Below are positions 7,841 through 14,511 of a stretch of 25,576 nt of DNA, piece by piece (the first letter of the stretch is position 1; each line of letters opens with the position of its first letter). The position numbers and the translations under genes are program-made. Under the pieces are notes generated by a model. The model was given only the letters and a program-made list of their open reading frames with translations, made no database searches and was not told the origin of the DNA. The stretch is from DASXMR01 sp036495525. GTDB lineage: Bacteria > Actinomycetota > Actinomycetes > Streptosporangiales > Streptosporangiaceae. The stretch is taken from contig DASXMR010000079.1 of the NCBI GenBank assembly GCA_036495525.1, positions 1-25,576 of the forward strand. Reading direction: 5' to 3'.

Positions 7841-8509
7841 ATGGCGATGTCTGGCGTGCTCGCGGCGAGCGCCGCAACGGTCCCGGTGCTTGCTGACAGC
7901 GCGACAAATCAGGTCTCGACGATCCTGCACGCGCTGGCGCCGCTGCTCTGGCCGGTCGTGGTGATCATCGCGCTGGTGCTCTTCCAGGCGCCGCTGCGCG
8001 CCGCGATCGGCCGGGTCAACGAGGTCGACGTCGGCACCGCAAAGGTGGTGCTGCAGCAGCAGGCGGACACCGCTGCCAGCGCAGTCAAGGCGGCGGCCAG
8101 CGCGGTCGCAGTCACCACCACCACCTCGCCGCCCGCGATCGAGAGCGCGGTCGGCACGGCAGCAAGCAACCCGTCCGGCTCGGTGCTGACCGCGTGGAGC
8201 GCGGTCGAGGATGCGGCCGGCCAGGCGCATCCGTCCGGCCCCGCCAGCGTCGTCAGCCAGACGGTGCCCCAGGTGCTCGACAGCATGGCGCAGGCGAAGG
8301 ACGTCCCGTCGTCGCTCGTCCGGGTAGCGCAGACGCTCGAGTCGCTGCGCGGCGTGGCGGACAGCGCGCCGAAGTCGATCACTCCGGCCACTGCCGTCAG
8401 CTTCGTCAATGCGGCCCGTGACCTGGTGCGAGTCCTGGACGCCAAGGGCAACGGCCAGCCATCGGCCAACTCAAGCCGTCCCAGCGTCGAGAGCACCGCG
8501 AAAACCTGA
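7841..8509 (+). CDS. Single-pass membrane protein of unknown function
   Basis: This is a 222-aa protein that I do not recognise. One clear membrane segment lies at about residues 28-50 (ILHALAPLLWPVVVIIALVLFQ). It is followed by a polar, Ala/Thr/Ser/Val-rich region, parts of which (about 60-95) could form a coiled coil, and a low-complexity C-terminus. The ATG at 7841 is preceded by GGGCGGGG; an ATG two codons later is also possible. A GTG further upstream would add 28 residues with no ribosome site and unusual composition, so it was not used. The layout resembles actinobacterial proteins with a single TM helix leading into a cytoplasmic stalk, but no domain is identifiable. Confidence 0.65.
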   Translation: MAMSGVLAASAATVPVLADSATNQVSTILHALAPLLWPVVVIIALVLFQAPLRAAIGRVNEVDVGTAKVVLQQQADTAASAVKAAASAVAVTTTTSPPAIESAVGTAASNPSGSVLTAWSAVEDAAGQAHPSGPASVVSQTVPQVLDSMAQAKDVPSSLVRVAQTLESLRGVADSAPKSITPATAVSFVNAARDLVRVLDAKGNGQPSANSSRPSVESTAKT

Positions 8510-8581
8510 TGTCCGCCAGTCCGCTCCGAGCAGCGGGCAGACGCCAGCAGCCGAAGCTGCGATCCTGCCGTGGCGGCCCCC

Positions 8582-8593
8582 TAGGGTGAGGGC
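8582..8593 (+). promoter_or_regulatory. Candidate leaderless -10 element
   Basis: TAGGGT (8582-8587) matches the actinobacterial TANNNT -10 box and lies 6 nt before the ATG at 8594. This spacing would make transcription begin at or next to the start codon, giving a leaderless mRNA. The alternative reading is that the same stretch (GGGTGAGGG) serves as a ribosome site. No good -35 box is seen. Confidence 0.45.
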
Positions 8594-9400
8594 ATGCCGA
8601 TCATCCTCATCACCGGGGCAGCTGGGCTGGTCGGGAGCATGCTGCGGCCGCGGCTGGCGCAGCCGGGCCGGGTGCTGCGGCTGCTCGACGTCGAGCCGCT
8701 GACCGCGGGTGCCGGCGAGGAGGTCGTGCAGGCATCGGTCACTGACCTGGACGCGGTGACCGATGCATGCGAAGGCGTCTTCGCGGTCATCCACCTCGCC
8801 GCCGTCGCCACCGAAGCGCCATGGGACCGGATCTCGGCGGTCAACATCCAGGGCAGCTACGTGGCGTTCGAGGCAGCCCGCCTGGCTGGCGTCAGCCGGG
8901 TGATCTACGCCTCGTCCAACCACGCGGTCGGCTTCACCCCGCGACAGAAGTTTCCGGTAGCCGACTACGCGTATCCGGCGCCCGACAGCTATTACGGCGT
9001 GTCGAAAGTAACCGGTGAGGCGCTCGCCGCGCTGTACCACAACAGGTACCAGATAGACGCCATCTGCCTGCGGATCCTGACCTGCGCCGAGCGGCCGAGA
9101 AGCGTGCGAGCACTGTCGACCTGGCTGTCCCCCGATGACGCCGGGCGGCTGTTCGAGGCGTGCCTGTCGGCGCCGGCGCCTGGCTTCCGGGTCGCGTACG
9201 GGGTGTCAGCCAACACCAGGGGCGGCTGGGTCAGCCTGGCCGAGGCCAGGGCGCTCGGCTACCAGCCGCGCGACGACGCCGAGGTCTTCGCCCGCCAGGT
9301 GACGGATCAGTACGGCGAGCCTGACCCTGACGATCCCGAGCTGGCCTGCCTGGGCGGCGAGTTCTGCCTGCCGGCCCTGGACGCCGACCGGCTCGGATGA
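8594..9400 (+). CDS. NAD-dependent epimerase/dehydratase family, uronate dehydrogenase-like
   Basis: This 268-aa extended short-chain dehydrogenase has the NAD-binding GAAGLVG at residues 8-14 and the YxxxK pair at Tyr134 and Lys138, within SYYGVSK. The SSNHAVGF segment (107-114) and the short length match bacterial uronate dehydrogenases. These oxidise glucuronate or galacturonate to the corresponding aldarolactone with NAD. The enzyme is cytosolic. It is followed 10 nt later by an enolase-superfamily gene that could act on the aldarolactone or aldarate product, which supports a role in oxidative uronic acid catabolism. The family match is firm; the substrate is inferred. No sugar transporter or regulator gene for the pathway is next to it. 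Confidence 0.85.
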   Translation: MPIILITGAAGLVGSMLRPRLAQPGRVLRLLDVEPLTAGAGEEVVQASVTDLDAVTDACEGVFAVIHLAAVATEAPWDRISAVNIQGSYVAFEAARLAGVSRVIYASSNHAVGFTPRQKFPVADYAYPAPDSYYGVSKVTGEALAALYHNRYQIDAICLRILTCAERPRSVRALSTWLSPDDAGRLFEACLSAPAPGFRVAYGVSANTRGGWVSLAEARALGYQPRDDAEVFARQVTDQYGEPDPDDPELACLGGEFCLPALDADRLG

Positions 9401-9410
9401 CCGGCGCCGC

Positions 9411-10511
9411 ATGCCCCGCTCTGGCATGACCACCGTCACCCGGATCACCGCACGGGCTTACCGGCTGCCGATGCCGGTGCCGTGGGGGCCGGGCCGCGAG
9501 CACCAGCACGTCATCGTGGCCGACGTGCAGGCCGGCGACGGCAGCGCGGGTACCGGTTTCAGCTGGACCGTCGACGCCGGGGCGCAAGCCGTCAGGGCGA
9601 TGCTGGACGCCGACTGCCGGCCGGCAGCCGAGGGCGGCCCGGCGGATCCCGAGCTTGCCTGGGACCGGCTGCGCTGGCACCTGCGCGAGGCGGGCAGCGG
9701 GATCACCACGCTGGCGATGGCGGCCGTGGACATCGGCCTGTGGGATCTGCGGGCCAGGGCCGCCGGGCTGAGCCTGGCCGATCTGCTCGGCCGGCGGCGG
9801 GACCAGGCGCCGGCCTACGCCAGCGGTGTGAACAGGCACCTGTCGCTGGATGAGCTGACCGAGCAGGTCAGCCGCTGGGTGGCGGCCGGGCACCGCCGGG
9901 TGAAGATAAAGGTCGGGCTGCCGAGCCTGGACCAGGACGTCGAGCGGGTCGCCGCCGTCCGCCGGATCATCGGGCCAGGCGGCAGGCTCATGCTGGACGC
10001 GAATCAGCGGTGGGACCTGCCGGCCGCCCGCGGGGCTGCCAGGGCGCTGGCCCCGTTCGACATCTTCTGGCTCGAGGAGCCGCTGCCGGCCGAGGATACC
10101 CGCGGGTACGCGCAGCTGCGGCGCTCGATCGACATCCCGGTCGCGGCGGGCGAGAACCTCCACACCCAGGCCCAGTTCCTCGACCTGATGCTGGCGGGCG
10201 GCTGCGACTTCATCCAGCCCAACGTGTGCCGGGTCGGCGGGATCACGCCGTTCCTGCGGATCGCGCGGCTCGCCGAGGCCTTCAGCGTCCCGGTCATGCC
10301 GCACCTGCTGCCCGACATCTCCGGCCAGCTGGCGCTGTGCCTGCCGCTGCCAGCCATGGTTGAGGACATCGACCATGGCTCCTTCGAGGCGCTCGGCGCG
10401 CTGCGGCGGCCGAGCGGCGTCGAGGTGGCCGGCGGCATGCTGCGCGCCGGTCACGGTCCCGGTCACGGCCTGGACTTCGCTACCAGCACCATGCAGCAAC
10501 TCCCCGGCTAG
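9411..10511 (+). CDS. Mandelate racemase/enolase-superfamily enzyme (sugar-acid dehydratase or cycloisomerase)
   Basis: This 366-aa enzyme of the mandelate racemase subgroup has a capping domain (about 1-125) and a TIM barrel. Counting from this ATG, the expected residues fall one position after those of Pseudomonas mandelate racemase. They are Lys165 and Lys167 (VKIKVG), Asp196 and Asn198 (LDANQRW), Glu222 (WLEEPL), Glu248 (AAGENLH), His298 (MPHLL) and Glu318. The Asp that normally pairs with the catalytic His is replaced by Asn271 (QPNVCRVGG). Family members dehydrate aldarates or isomerise aldarolactones. The coupled uronate-dehydrogenase-like gene makes a galactarolactone cycloisomerase or aldarate dehydratase role plausible. 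A second in-frame ATG at 9426 is an alternative start. Neither has a clear ribosome site, so translational coupling is likely. Confidence 0.88.
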   Translation: MPRSGMTTVTRITARAYRLPMPVPWGPGREHQHVIVADVQAGDGSAGTGFSWTVDAGAQAVRAMLDADCRPAAEGGPADPELAWDRLRWHLREAGSGITTLAMAAVDIGLWDLRARAAGLSLADLLGRRRDQAPAYASGVNRHLSLDELTEQVSRWVAAGHRRVKIKVGLPSLDQDVERVAAVRRIIGPGGRLMLDANQRWDLPAARGAARALAPFDIFWLEEPLPAEDTRGYAQLRRSIDIPVAAGENLHTQAQFLDLMLAGGCDFIQPNVCRVGGITPFLRIARLAEAFSVPVMPHLLPDISGQLALCLPLPAMVEDIDHGSFEALGALRRPSGVEVAGGMLRAGHGPGHGLDFATSTMQQLPG

Positions 10512-10524
10512 CCCAGCCGCCAGC

Positions 10525-10547
10525 CTGCCGGGGCTCAGCCACGGCAG
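10525..10547. terminator. Possible terminator hairpin between converging genes
   Basis: CTGCCG (10525-10530) pairs with CGGCAG (10542-10547), with a further inner GGC/GCC pairing around a TCA loop. It lies exactly between the enolase-family gene and the converging ABC ATPase gene. There is no U tract. Confidence 0.5.
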
Positions 10548-11243
10548 TCAGGACTCGCCGCGGCCCGCCTCAGCAGCACTGGGGGTCAGCCGCCCATCGC
10601 GCATCAGCAGGGTACGCTGCGCCCGGCGGGCGAGCGAGCTGTCGTGGGTGACCATGACCATGGTCAGCCCGTGCTCGCGCCACAGCCGGGCCAGCAGGCC
10701 GGCAATCTCGTCGGTGGTGTCCTCGTCGAGGTTCCCGGTCGGCTCGTCGGCCAGCACCACCCGCGGCTGCTTGACCAGCGCGCGGGCGATAGCGACGCGC
10801 TGCTGCTGGCCGCCGGACAGCTCGGCCGGCAGGTGGCTGGCGCGATCGGCCAGGCCGACGCCAGCCAGGGCCGCCGCGGCCCGCCGCCGCCTGCTGGCCG
10901 CGCCGACACCGAGCGGGACCAGCGCCGTCTCGACGTTCTCGGCCGCCGACAGCGTCGGGATCAGGTTGAAGGTCTGGAAGACGAAGCCGATCACCTCGGC
11001 ACGCAGCCTGGTCAGCTGCGCTTCCGGCATAGTGCCGAGGTCGTGGCCCGCCAGCTCGAGCCGGCCGGAGCTTGGCCGGTCGAGCCCGCCGAGCAACTGC
11101 AGCAGCGTGCTCTTGCCGTGACCGGTCGGCCCTTGCACCGCGAGCCAGTCACCGTCGCCGATCGCCAGATCTACCCCGCGCAGCGCGGCGACGTCCGCCC
11201 GGCGAGTCCGGTAGGTCCTGGTGACCCCGGTCAGCGTGTACAT
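10548..11243 (-). CDS. ABC transporter ATP-binding protein (LolD/MacB type)
   Basis: This 231-aa nucleotide-binding subunit has all ABC motifs in order: Walker A GPTGHGKST (38-46), Q-loop Gln90 (FVFQTFNLIPTLSAAENV), signature LSGGQQQR (142-149), Walker B VVLADEP (162-168) and H-loop His200 (MVTHD). The VIGFVFQTFNLIP stretch and length place it in the LolD/MacB/FtsE group that works with FtsX-like permeases. It hydrolyses ATP on the inner face of the membrane to drive export or extraction. The ATG at 11243 has AAGGAAA upstream. A longer reading frame continues upstream through the repeat cluster, but it encodes no known fold. Its partner is almost surely the permease whose stop lies 262 nt upstream on the same strand. 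Confidence 0.95.
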   Translation of the reverse strand: MYTLTGVTRTYRTRRADVAALRGVDLAIGDGDWLAVQGPTGHGKSTLLQLLGGLDRPSSGRLELAGHDLGTMPEAQLTRLRAEVIGFVFQTFNLIPTLSAAENVETALVPLGVGAASRRRRAAAALAGVGLADRASHLPAELSGGQQQRVAIARALVKQPRVVLADEPTGNLDEDTTDEIAGLLARLWREHGLTMVMVTHDSSLARRAQRTLLMRDGRLTPSAAEAGRGES

Positions 11244-11301
11244 GCCGTTTCCTTCTTTCCTTCCTGAGCGGCGCTCTCGCATTCTGATCCGCGCCCGACC
11301 C

Positions 11302-11464
11302 AACCCGCCCGATGCGGCTCTGGGCGGCTTGCTAACCCGCCCGATGCGGGTCTGGGTGGCACCTGACCCGCCCCATGCGCGATTCGTGCGGGTTACGCAC
11401 CCGCCCATTGCGGGATTCTGCGGGTTGGCTAACCCGGCTCCGGTTCGGGTCCCTGCGGGTTGGC
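11302..11464. repeat. Five degenerate 32-34-bp tandem repeats, GC-rich and partly palindromic
   Basis: Five consecutive units begin near 11302, 11334, 11365, 11398 and 11431. The first two share AACCCGCCCGATGCGG and are the closest pair. Units 3 to 5 each end with TGCGGGTT, the reverse complement of the leading AACCCGC, so each could fold into a hairpin. They occupy most of the gap between the small exporter's permease and ATPase genes. There is no spacer/repeat regularity of CRISPR type. Confidence 0.75.
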
Positions 11465-11505
11465 GACATAGCTGGTGCGCGCAAGGCCGCAAGCCCATCT
11501 GTCGC

Positions 11506-12969
11506 TCACTCGACCCTGGCCAGCGCAGCGGCCGGGCGCAGCCGGGCGATACGCCAGCCGGCCAGACCGCCAGCGATGATCCCCCCGGCCACGGCGAGCA
11601 GCACGGCCGCGACGGCTATCCCGGCTGTGACCGGCGCGGTGAGGTGCACCGACACGGTGGGGTTCGCGTTCTGCAGCAATCCGGCCAGCGCGTGCCTGCC
11701 GGTGTCCGATGCCGCGCTGCCAGCCAGGCCCGCCGTCGCGGTGAGCGCCGGCGCGACGCTGGTGATCACCGCTGCCCCGGCGAACCCGAGGATGATGCCG
11801 GCCAGGCCGCCGGCGACCCCCATGGTGACGGTCTCGGCCAGCACCTGAGACACGATCCTGGGGGTGGCCCAGCCCAGCGCCTTGAGCGTGCCGAACTCGC
11901 GTACCCGCCGGGAGACCGCGCCAAGCGTGAGCAGGCTGGCGACGCCGAAAGCGGCGATCAGCACCGCCACCGCCAGCCACCTGCCCAGGCTGCTGGCCAG
12001 ACTCGACGTGCTGGCGAGTGACCCGCTGACCTGGGTGGCCAGGGTGGCCGAGGACGACACCGACGCGGCCGGCAGCAGCCCGCTGATCTCGCGCTGCACG
12101 GTGCCGATGCTGGCCGAGCTGGCAGCAGTGACGTAGATGGTGTTGACCCGCGAGTGCAGGCTGGCGCCCGGCTGCGGAGCAGCGCCCAGCGCCTGGGCGC
12201 GCGCGAGCGGAATGTAGACGTCGGCCGGGGTCGCTCCGGACGGCGGCTGCACCAAGCCGACTACCAGGAAGCTGGTACCGCGGCCGGCCGAGTTGCCGAT
12301 GATGACCGACGAGCCCGGCCGCAGCCCCTGCTGGGCGGCGTAGTCAGCGTCGACCAGCGCCACGTCAGCTCCGGAGTCGGCCCCGCTCAGCGGCCTGCCA
12401 GCGGTGAGGCGAGCGGAGCTGAGCGGGCCCACCCCGGTCGCCGCCGGGTCGGCGCCGAGCACGCTGAACGAGGTGCTGCGCAGCGACGACTGCCCGGCCA
12501 GGCCAGCCAGGCCGCCCGCACCGGCGGGGATCGTGCCGGACAGGTCCAGGTCGGACAAGCTGAGCCCTCCCCCGGCGGCCGCTACCCCCGGCAGCTGCCT
12601 GATGCTGGTGACGGCCGATGAGCTCAGCGTGCCGAGGCCGCTGGCCGACGAGATCAGCACCTTCTTGCTGAAGCCCGTGCCCGCGCGCGGCGCGGTACCG
12701 CCGAAGGCGTTCGCGATCGAGACCCTGACGTCGGACCTGATCTGCGGCTTCGACGGACCGGCTGTGCGGCCAGCAGCCGACTGGGTGACGGTGAGGTCGG
12801 TGCCGACCCCGTAAAGCGCGTGCAGCACCCTGCCCTGCGCCGCCTGCACGCCGCTGGCAGCAGCGGTGACGGTGATGGCCAGGCCGACGCCGAGGGCCAG
12901 GCCAAGCGAGATGAAGACCGCCTGCCGTTTCCGGCGGCGCAGCTCACCCGCCAGGTAGCTGAACAGCAT
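11506..12969 (-). CDS. FtsX-like ABC transporter permease (MacB/LolE type)
   Basis: This 487-aa permease has the classic one-plus-three membrane layout. A first TM lies at about residues 17-37. A large extracytoplasmic domain spans about 40-325. The FtsX core follows, with TMs at about 330-352, 383-408 and 450-472. The cytoplasmic REFGTLKALGW motif (357-367) is the coupling segment that contacts the ATPase in this superfamily. GGGAG lies just before the ATG at 12969. With the ATPase gene downstream on the same strand it forms a mechanotransmission-type exporter, and a lipid, peptide or hydrophobic drug substrate is possible. A divergent TetR gene 67 nt away and two operator-like palindromes over its promoter imply inducible control. 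Confidence 0.93.
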   Translation of the reverse strand: MLFSYLAGELRRRKRQAVFISLGLALGVGLAITVTAAASGVQAAQGRVLHALYGVGTDLTVTQSAAGRTAGPSKPQIRSDVRVSIANAFGGTAPRAGTGFSKKVLISSASGLGTLSSSAVTSIRQLPGVAAAGGGLSLSDLDLSGTIPAGAGGLAGLAGQSSLRSTSFSVLGADPAATGVGPLSSARLTAGRPLSGADSGADVALVDADYAAQQGLRPGSSVIIGNSAGRGTSFLVVGLVQPPSGATPADVYIPLARAQALGAAPQPGASLHSRVNTIYVTAASSASIGTVQREISGLLPAASVSSSATLATQVSGSLASTSSLASSLGRWLAVAVLIAAFGVASLLTLGAVSRRVREFGTLKALGWATPRIVSQVLAETVTMGVAGGLAGIILGFAGAAVITSVAPALTATAGLAGSAASDTGRHALAGLLQNANPTVSVHLTAPVTAGIAVAAVLLAVAGGIIAGGLAGWRIARLRPAAALARVE

Positions 12970-12992
12970 GGTGACTCCCGTCCGGTCGCGTT

Positions 12993-13010
12993 TCTGTCAC
13001 ATCTGACAGA
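12993..13010. promoter_or_regulatory. TetR-type operator, site 1
   Basis: TCTGTCACATCTGACAGA is an 18-bp palindrome with one imperfect centre. Its core TGTCA-CATC-TGACA is nearly the same as site 2, 26 bp away centre to centre. It covers the -10 and start region of the exporter promoter on the minus strand. Confidence 0.72.
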
Positions 13011-13035
13011 TTAGCAGAAGTGTCAGATCTGACAA
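13008..13035 (-). promoter_or_regulatory. Promoter of the FtsX-like permease/ATPase operon
   Basis: Read on the minus strand, TTGTCA (complement of 13030-13035) and TAATCT (complement of 13008-13013) are separated by 16 nt. This is a good -35/-10 pair for the permease gene starting at 12969. Operator site 2 overlaps the -35 and site 1 overlaps the -10, so a bound repressor would block RNA polymerase. Confidence 0.65.
13021..13034. promoter_or_regulatory. TetR-type operator, site 2
   Basis: TGTCAGATCTGACA is a perfect 14-bp palindrome sharing the TGTCAnATCTGACA consensus with site 1. It ends 2 nt before the assumed ATG of the TetR gene, so binding there should repress tetR itself as well as the divergent exporter genes. 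Confidence 0.75.
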
Positions 13036-13036
13036 A

Positions 13037-13714
13037 ATGTGGAATGATGACGCCGTGACGGTGCCGGGCGGCCGCAGAGAGGCGAACAAGCGGGCCACCA
13101 GGTCGGCGCTGCTGGATGCCGCGCAGCAGCAGTTCGCAGAGCGCGGCTACGCGGCGACGACGGTGCGCGACATCGCGAGCGCCGCCGGCGTGACAGAGCG
13201 GACCTTTTACCGTTACTTCGACGGCAAGGAAGGCCTGATCGCGGACACGCACCTGGCCTGGCTCGACGTGCTGCGCGACGCCATCCTGGCCCGCCCGGCC
13301 AGCGAGGATCCGCTCTCGGCAGTTCAGCACGCCATGCTTTCGGTGCGCGGGCACGCGGATGCGGGCGCAGGGCCGGCCCCACTGTGGCTGTTCAGCGAGC
13401 GGCAAGGCCAGGCCGGGCTGCAGCGGCCGGGTCCGCGGCCGCTGCTGCGGGCGGAAGCGGCGATCGTCGGCGCGGTCGGCGGCAGGCTGCGCGCCGCCCG
13501 GCCGGCCGGCGCCGGCCAGGCCGCCGAGTCGGCGGACGAGTTCCGCGCGCAGGTGATCGGCCGGGTCTGTGTGGCGGCGCTGCGCAGCGCGATGATCAGG
13601 CGGCGGGAGCTGCAGGCGCGCGACGAACCCGCTCCCGGTCTCGGTGAGCTCATCGACGAGGCGTTTGCCGTGATCGGCCGCCAGCAGCCGGCAGCTGGCG
13701 GGCCGGGATACTGA
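13037..13714 (+). CDS. TetR-family transcriptional repressor
   Basis: This 225-aa regulator has an N-terminal TetR DNA-binding domain. The helix-turn-helix falls at about residues 38-66 (YAATTVRDIASAAGVTERTFYRYFDGKEGLI), followed by an all-alpha ligand and dimer domain. It is divergent from the FtsX-like exporter, and the 67-nt gap holds two matching palindromes, so it very probably represses both itself and the exporter until a ligand binds. The ATG at 13037 is very close to operator site 2 and lacks a ribosome site; a GTG at 13055 is a possible alternative that keeps the whole domain. The ligand is unknown. The C-terminal 20 residues are low complexity. Confidence 0.93.
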   Translation: MWNDDAVTVPGGRREANKRATRSALLDAAQQQFAERGYAATTVRDIASAAGVTERTFYRYFDGKEGLIADTHLAWLDVLRDAILARPASEDPLSAVQHAMLSVRGHADAGAGPAPLWLFSERQGQAGLQRPGPRPLLRAEAAIVGAVGGRLRAARPAGAGQAAESADEFRAQVIGRVCVAALRSAMIRRRELQARDEPAPGLGELIDEAFAVIGRQQPAAGGPGY

Positions 13715-13742
13715 TCCGCGTGACCGCACTGAGGCAGCGCCG

Positions 13743-14507
13743 GTGCCTGCGGTAGCCGGAGAGCCGGAGAGCTACCGCGTCTACCAGGACCTGGCGCCTT
13801 GGTGGCCGCTGATCTCGCCGGTGACCGAGTACCCGGCCGACGCGGCCGTGCTGCGCCGCGCGCTCGGGCTGGCCGAAGGCCAGGTACGGACGGCGCTTGA
13901 CCTGGGCTGCGGCGGCGGGCACGTCGCCGCGCACCTCAAGGACACGCTACGGCTGACGCTGGTCGACCTGTCACCGCAGATGCTCGCGGCATCGCGCCGG
14001 CTCAACCCTGGCTGTGCGCACGAGCTGGGGGACATGCGCACGCTGCGGCTCGGCCGCACCTTCGACGCGGTGCTTGTGCACGACGCGGTTGACTACGTCA
14101 CCACCGCGGCCGACCTGGACGCCGTGCTCGGCACCGCGCACGTGCACTGCCGGCCGGGCGGCGTGGCCGTCTTCATGCCTGACCACACCGCCGAGACCTT
14201 CCGGCCGGGCACCGGCGGCGGTGGCGGCAGCGACGCGTCCGGGCGCCAGGCGAGCTTCACCGAGCGGACCTCCGACCCGGACCCGGACGACGACTGGATC
14301 GAGTCGGACTACGAGTTCGTGCTCCGCGACGCCGACGGCACGGTCCAGGTCGTTCACGAGACGCACCGGCTCGGCGCCTTCAGCCGTGACCAGTGGCTGG
14401 GCGGCCTGATCAGGGCCGGGTTCGCCGCCGAGACCTGGGAGCGGCCCGACCCGGACCGGCTGGTGTTCATCGGCCTGCGGCCTAGCCTGAGCCGCTGCGG
14501 TGACTGA
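13743..14507 (+). CDS. Class I SAM-dependent methyltransferase
   Basis: This 254-aa methyltransferase has motif I ALDLGCGGGH (51-60), an acidic LVDLSPQML (about 72-80) and LVHDAVDYV at the motif IV region. A glycine-rich and acidic insertion lies at about residues 157-182. The conserved C-terminal part ESDYEFVLRDADG...HETHRLGAFSRDQWLGGLIRAGF is typical of a small-molecule methyltransferase group in actinobacteria. The GTG at 13743 follows GAGGC and is the only start in this frame that keeps the N-terminal YRVYQDLAPWW block, which belongs to the family. It begins 28 nt after the TetR stop and is probably co-transcribed with tetR. It therefore comes under the same operator and may modify or detoxify the exporter's substrate, which is inference. 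It ends 4 nt from the converging secreted protein gene. Confidence 0.88.
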   Translation: MPAVAGEPESYRVYQDLAPWWPLISPVTEYPADAAVLRRALGLAEGQVRTALDLGCGGGHVAAHLKDTLRLTLVDLSPQMLAASRRLNPGCAHELGDMRTLRLGRTFDAVLVHDAVDYVTTAADLDAVLGTAHVHCRPGGVAVFMPDHTAETFRPGTGGGGGSDASGRQASFTERTSDPDPDDDWIESDYEFVLRDADGTVQVVHETHRLGAFSRDQWLGGLIRAGFAAETWERPDPDRLVFIGLRPSLSRCGD

Positions 14508-14511
14508 ACGT

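Noticed and set aside
9231..10499. Minus-strand open frame of about 420 codons
   Set aside because: It is antisense to the enolase-superfamily gene, whose catalytic residues are all in place on the plus strand.
11302..11464. CRISPR array
   Set aside because: The units are adjacent and degenerate without unique spacers of constant length, and no cas gene is present.
11244..11498. N-terminal extension of the ABC ATPase by 85 residues
   Set aside because: It would translate the repeat cluster. The ATG at 11243 has a good ribosome site and gives the standard ATPase N-terminus.
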